Shown: positions 5,705 to 5,972 of the stretch, piece by piece
How positions within the stretch are numbered: position 1 is the first letter of the stretch
Layout: the number at the start of each line of letters is the position of its first letter
DNA from: Wenzhouxiangella sp.
GTDB taxonomy: Bacteria; Pseudomonadota; Gammaproteobacteria; Xanthomonadales; Wenzhouxiangellaceae
Length of the DNA stretch: 5,972 bases
Direction: 5' to 3'
Assembly (NCBI GenBank): GCA_007119095.1
Contig: SKQI01000206.1
Coordinates: forward strand, 1 to 5,972
Position numbers and translations under genes: made by a program
The notes under the pieces: generated by a model
Database searches by the model: none
The model's input: only the letters and a program-made list of their open reading frames with translations
What the model was told of the DNA's origin: nothing

Positions 5705-5972
5705 ATGAGCCAGACTGCCGAACACCTCTCCAGCGCCACTGATAAGGCCGGTGATGCCCCACTGCGTTTCGTAACCGCTGCCAGCCTGTTCGACGGCCAC
5801 GATGCCGCGATCAACCTGATGCGCCGACTGATCCAGGCGGAAGGTTGCGAAGTCGTGCACCTGGGCCATAACCGTTCGGTGGCCGACATCGTCCGCGCGG
5901 CGATCTGCGAGGACGCCGATGGCATTGCCATCAGCTCTTACCAGGGCGGGCACAACGAGTTTTTCAAATACA
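5705..5972 (+). CDS. icmF: Fused acyl-CoA mutase IcmF, N-terminal B12-binding domain (3' end cut by window edge)
   Basis: The 89 visible residues begin with a poorly conserved leader (1-18) and then a B12-binding Rossmann-like domain: LRFVTAASLFDGHDAAINLM (20-39), VVHLGHNRSVADIV (50-63) and GIAISSYQGGHNEFFKY (73-89). H32 in D30-G31-H32 is the expected lower axial ligand to cobalamin. An N-terminal B12 domain with RFVTAASLFDGHDA and HLGHNRSV is typical of IcmF, in which a B12 domain, a MeaI-type G-protein chaperone and the mutase domain are fused (about 1,100 residues) to interconvert isobutyryl-CoA and n-butyryl-CoA; related forms act on isovaleryl-CoA. The downstream domains are outside the window, so a stand-alone B12 subunit cannot be strictly excluded. 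The ATG at 5705 lacks a clear ribosome site. An in-frame TTG at 5696, with GAG five bases upstream, is an alternative start. It diverges from the ArsR-family gene. Confidence 0.83.
   Translation, partial: MSQTAEHLSSATDKAGDAPLRFVTAASLFDGHDAAINLMRRLIQAEGCEVVHLGHNRSVADIVRAAICEDADGIAISSYQGGHNEFFKY

Noticed and set aside
5663..5953. Open frames on - opposite icmF
   Set aside because: The + frame encodes a clear B12-binding domain; the minus frames are motif-free shadows.

Overview
This window looks like ordinary chromosomal core sequence from a fairly GC-rich gammaproteobacterium (about 60% GC by eye). The key evidence is ffh transcribed divergently from a ypjD-corB pair, an arrangement also found in enterobacteria. 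The proteins read as gammaproteobacterial. Codon use looks even across the window, and I see no mobile elements, CRISPR array, tRNA or rRNA. The genus cannot be fixed from this sequence; a Xanthomonadales- or Chromatiales-like lineage is only an impression.

Layout from left to right: (1) the 3' part of a large AsmA/YdbH-like conserved hypothetical protein on + (from the left edge to 1276); (2) a minus-strand pair, ypjD (CcsA-like membrane protein, 2583-3419) followed 8 bases later by corB (CNNM/CorC-type transporter, 1297-2574), running convergently into gene 1 with a 20-base gap; (3) an 87-base divergent control region (3420-3506) where the -10 boxes of the two promoters overlap on opposite strands; (4) ffh on +, the SRP GTPase (3507-4889); (5) a small three-helix membrane protein of unknown function on + (4963-5247); (6) an ArsR-family regulator on - (5244-5582), whose stop codon interlocks with that of gene 5 at a CTAG; (7) a 122-base divergent region and the 5' start of icmF on + (from 5705, cut by the right edge), encoding the fused acyl-CoA mutase with an N-terminal B12-binding domain.

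Functionally, ffh serves co-translational membrane targeting, ypjD-corB is an envelope pair linked to divalent cations, and the right end is a regulator next to a B12-dependent acyl-CoA mutase. The ArsR protein carries two cysteines (C43, C109) placed like the sulfur/redox-sensing pair of BigR, SqrR and YgaV. This is the most specific functional lead in the window. I found no clearly new multi-gene system. The points worth a second look are the shared -10 promoter, the possible leaderless and autoregulated arsR-type gene, its pairing with icmF, and the uncharacterised small membrane protein that follows ffh where rpsP lies in E. coli.
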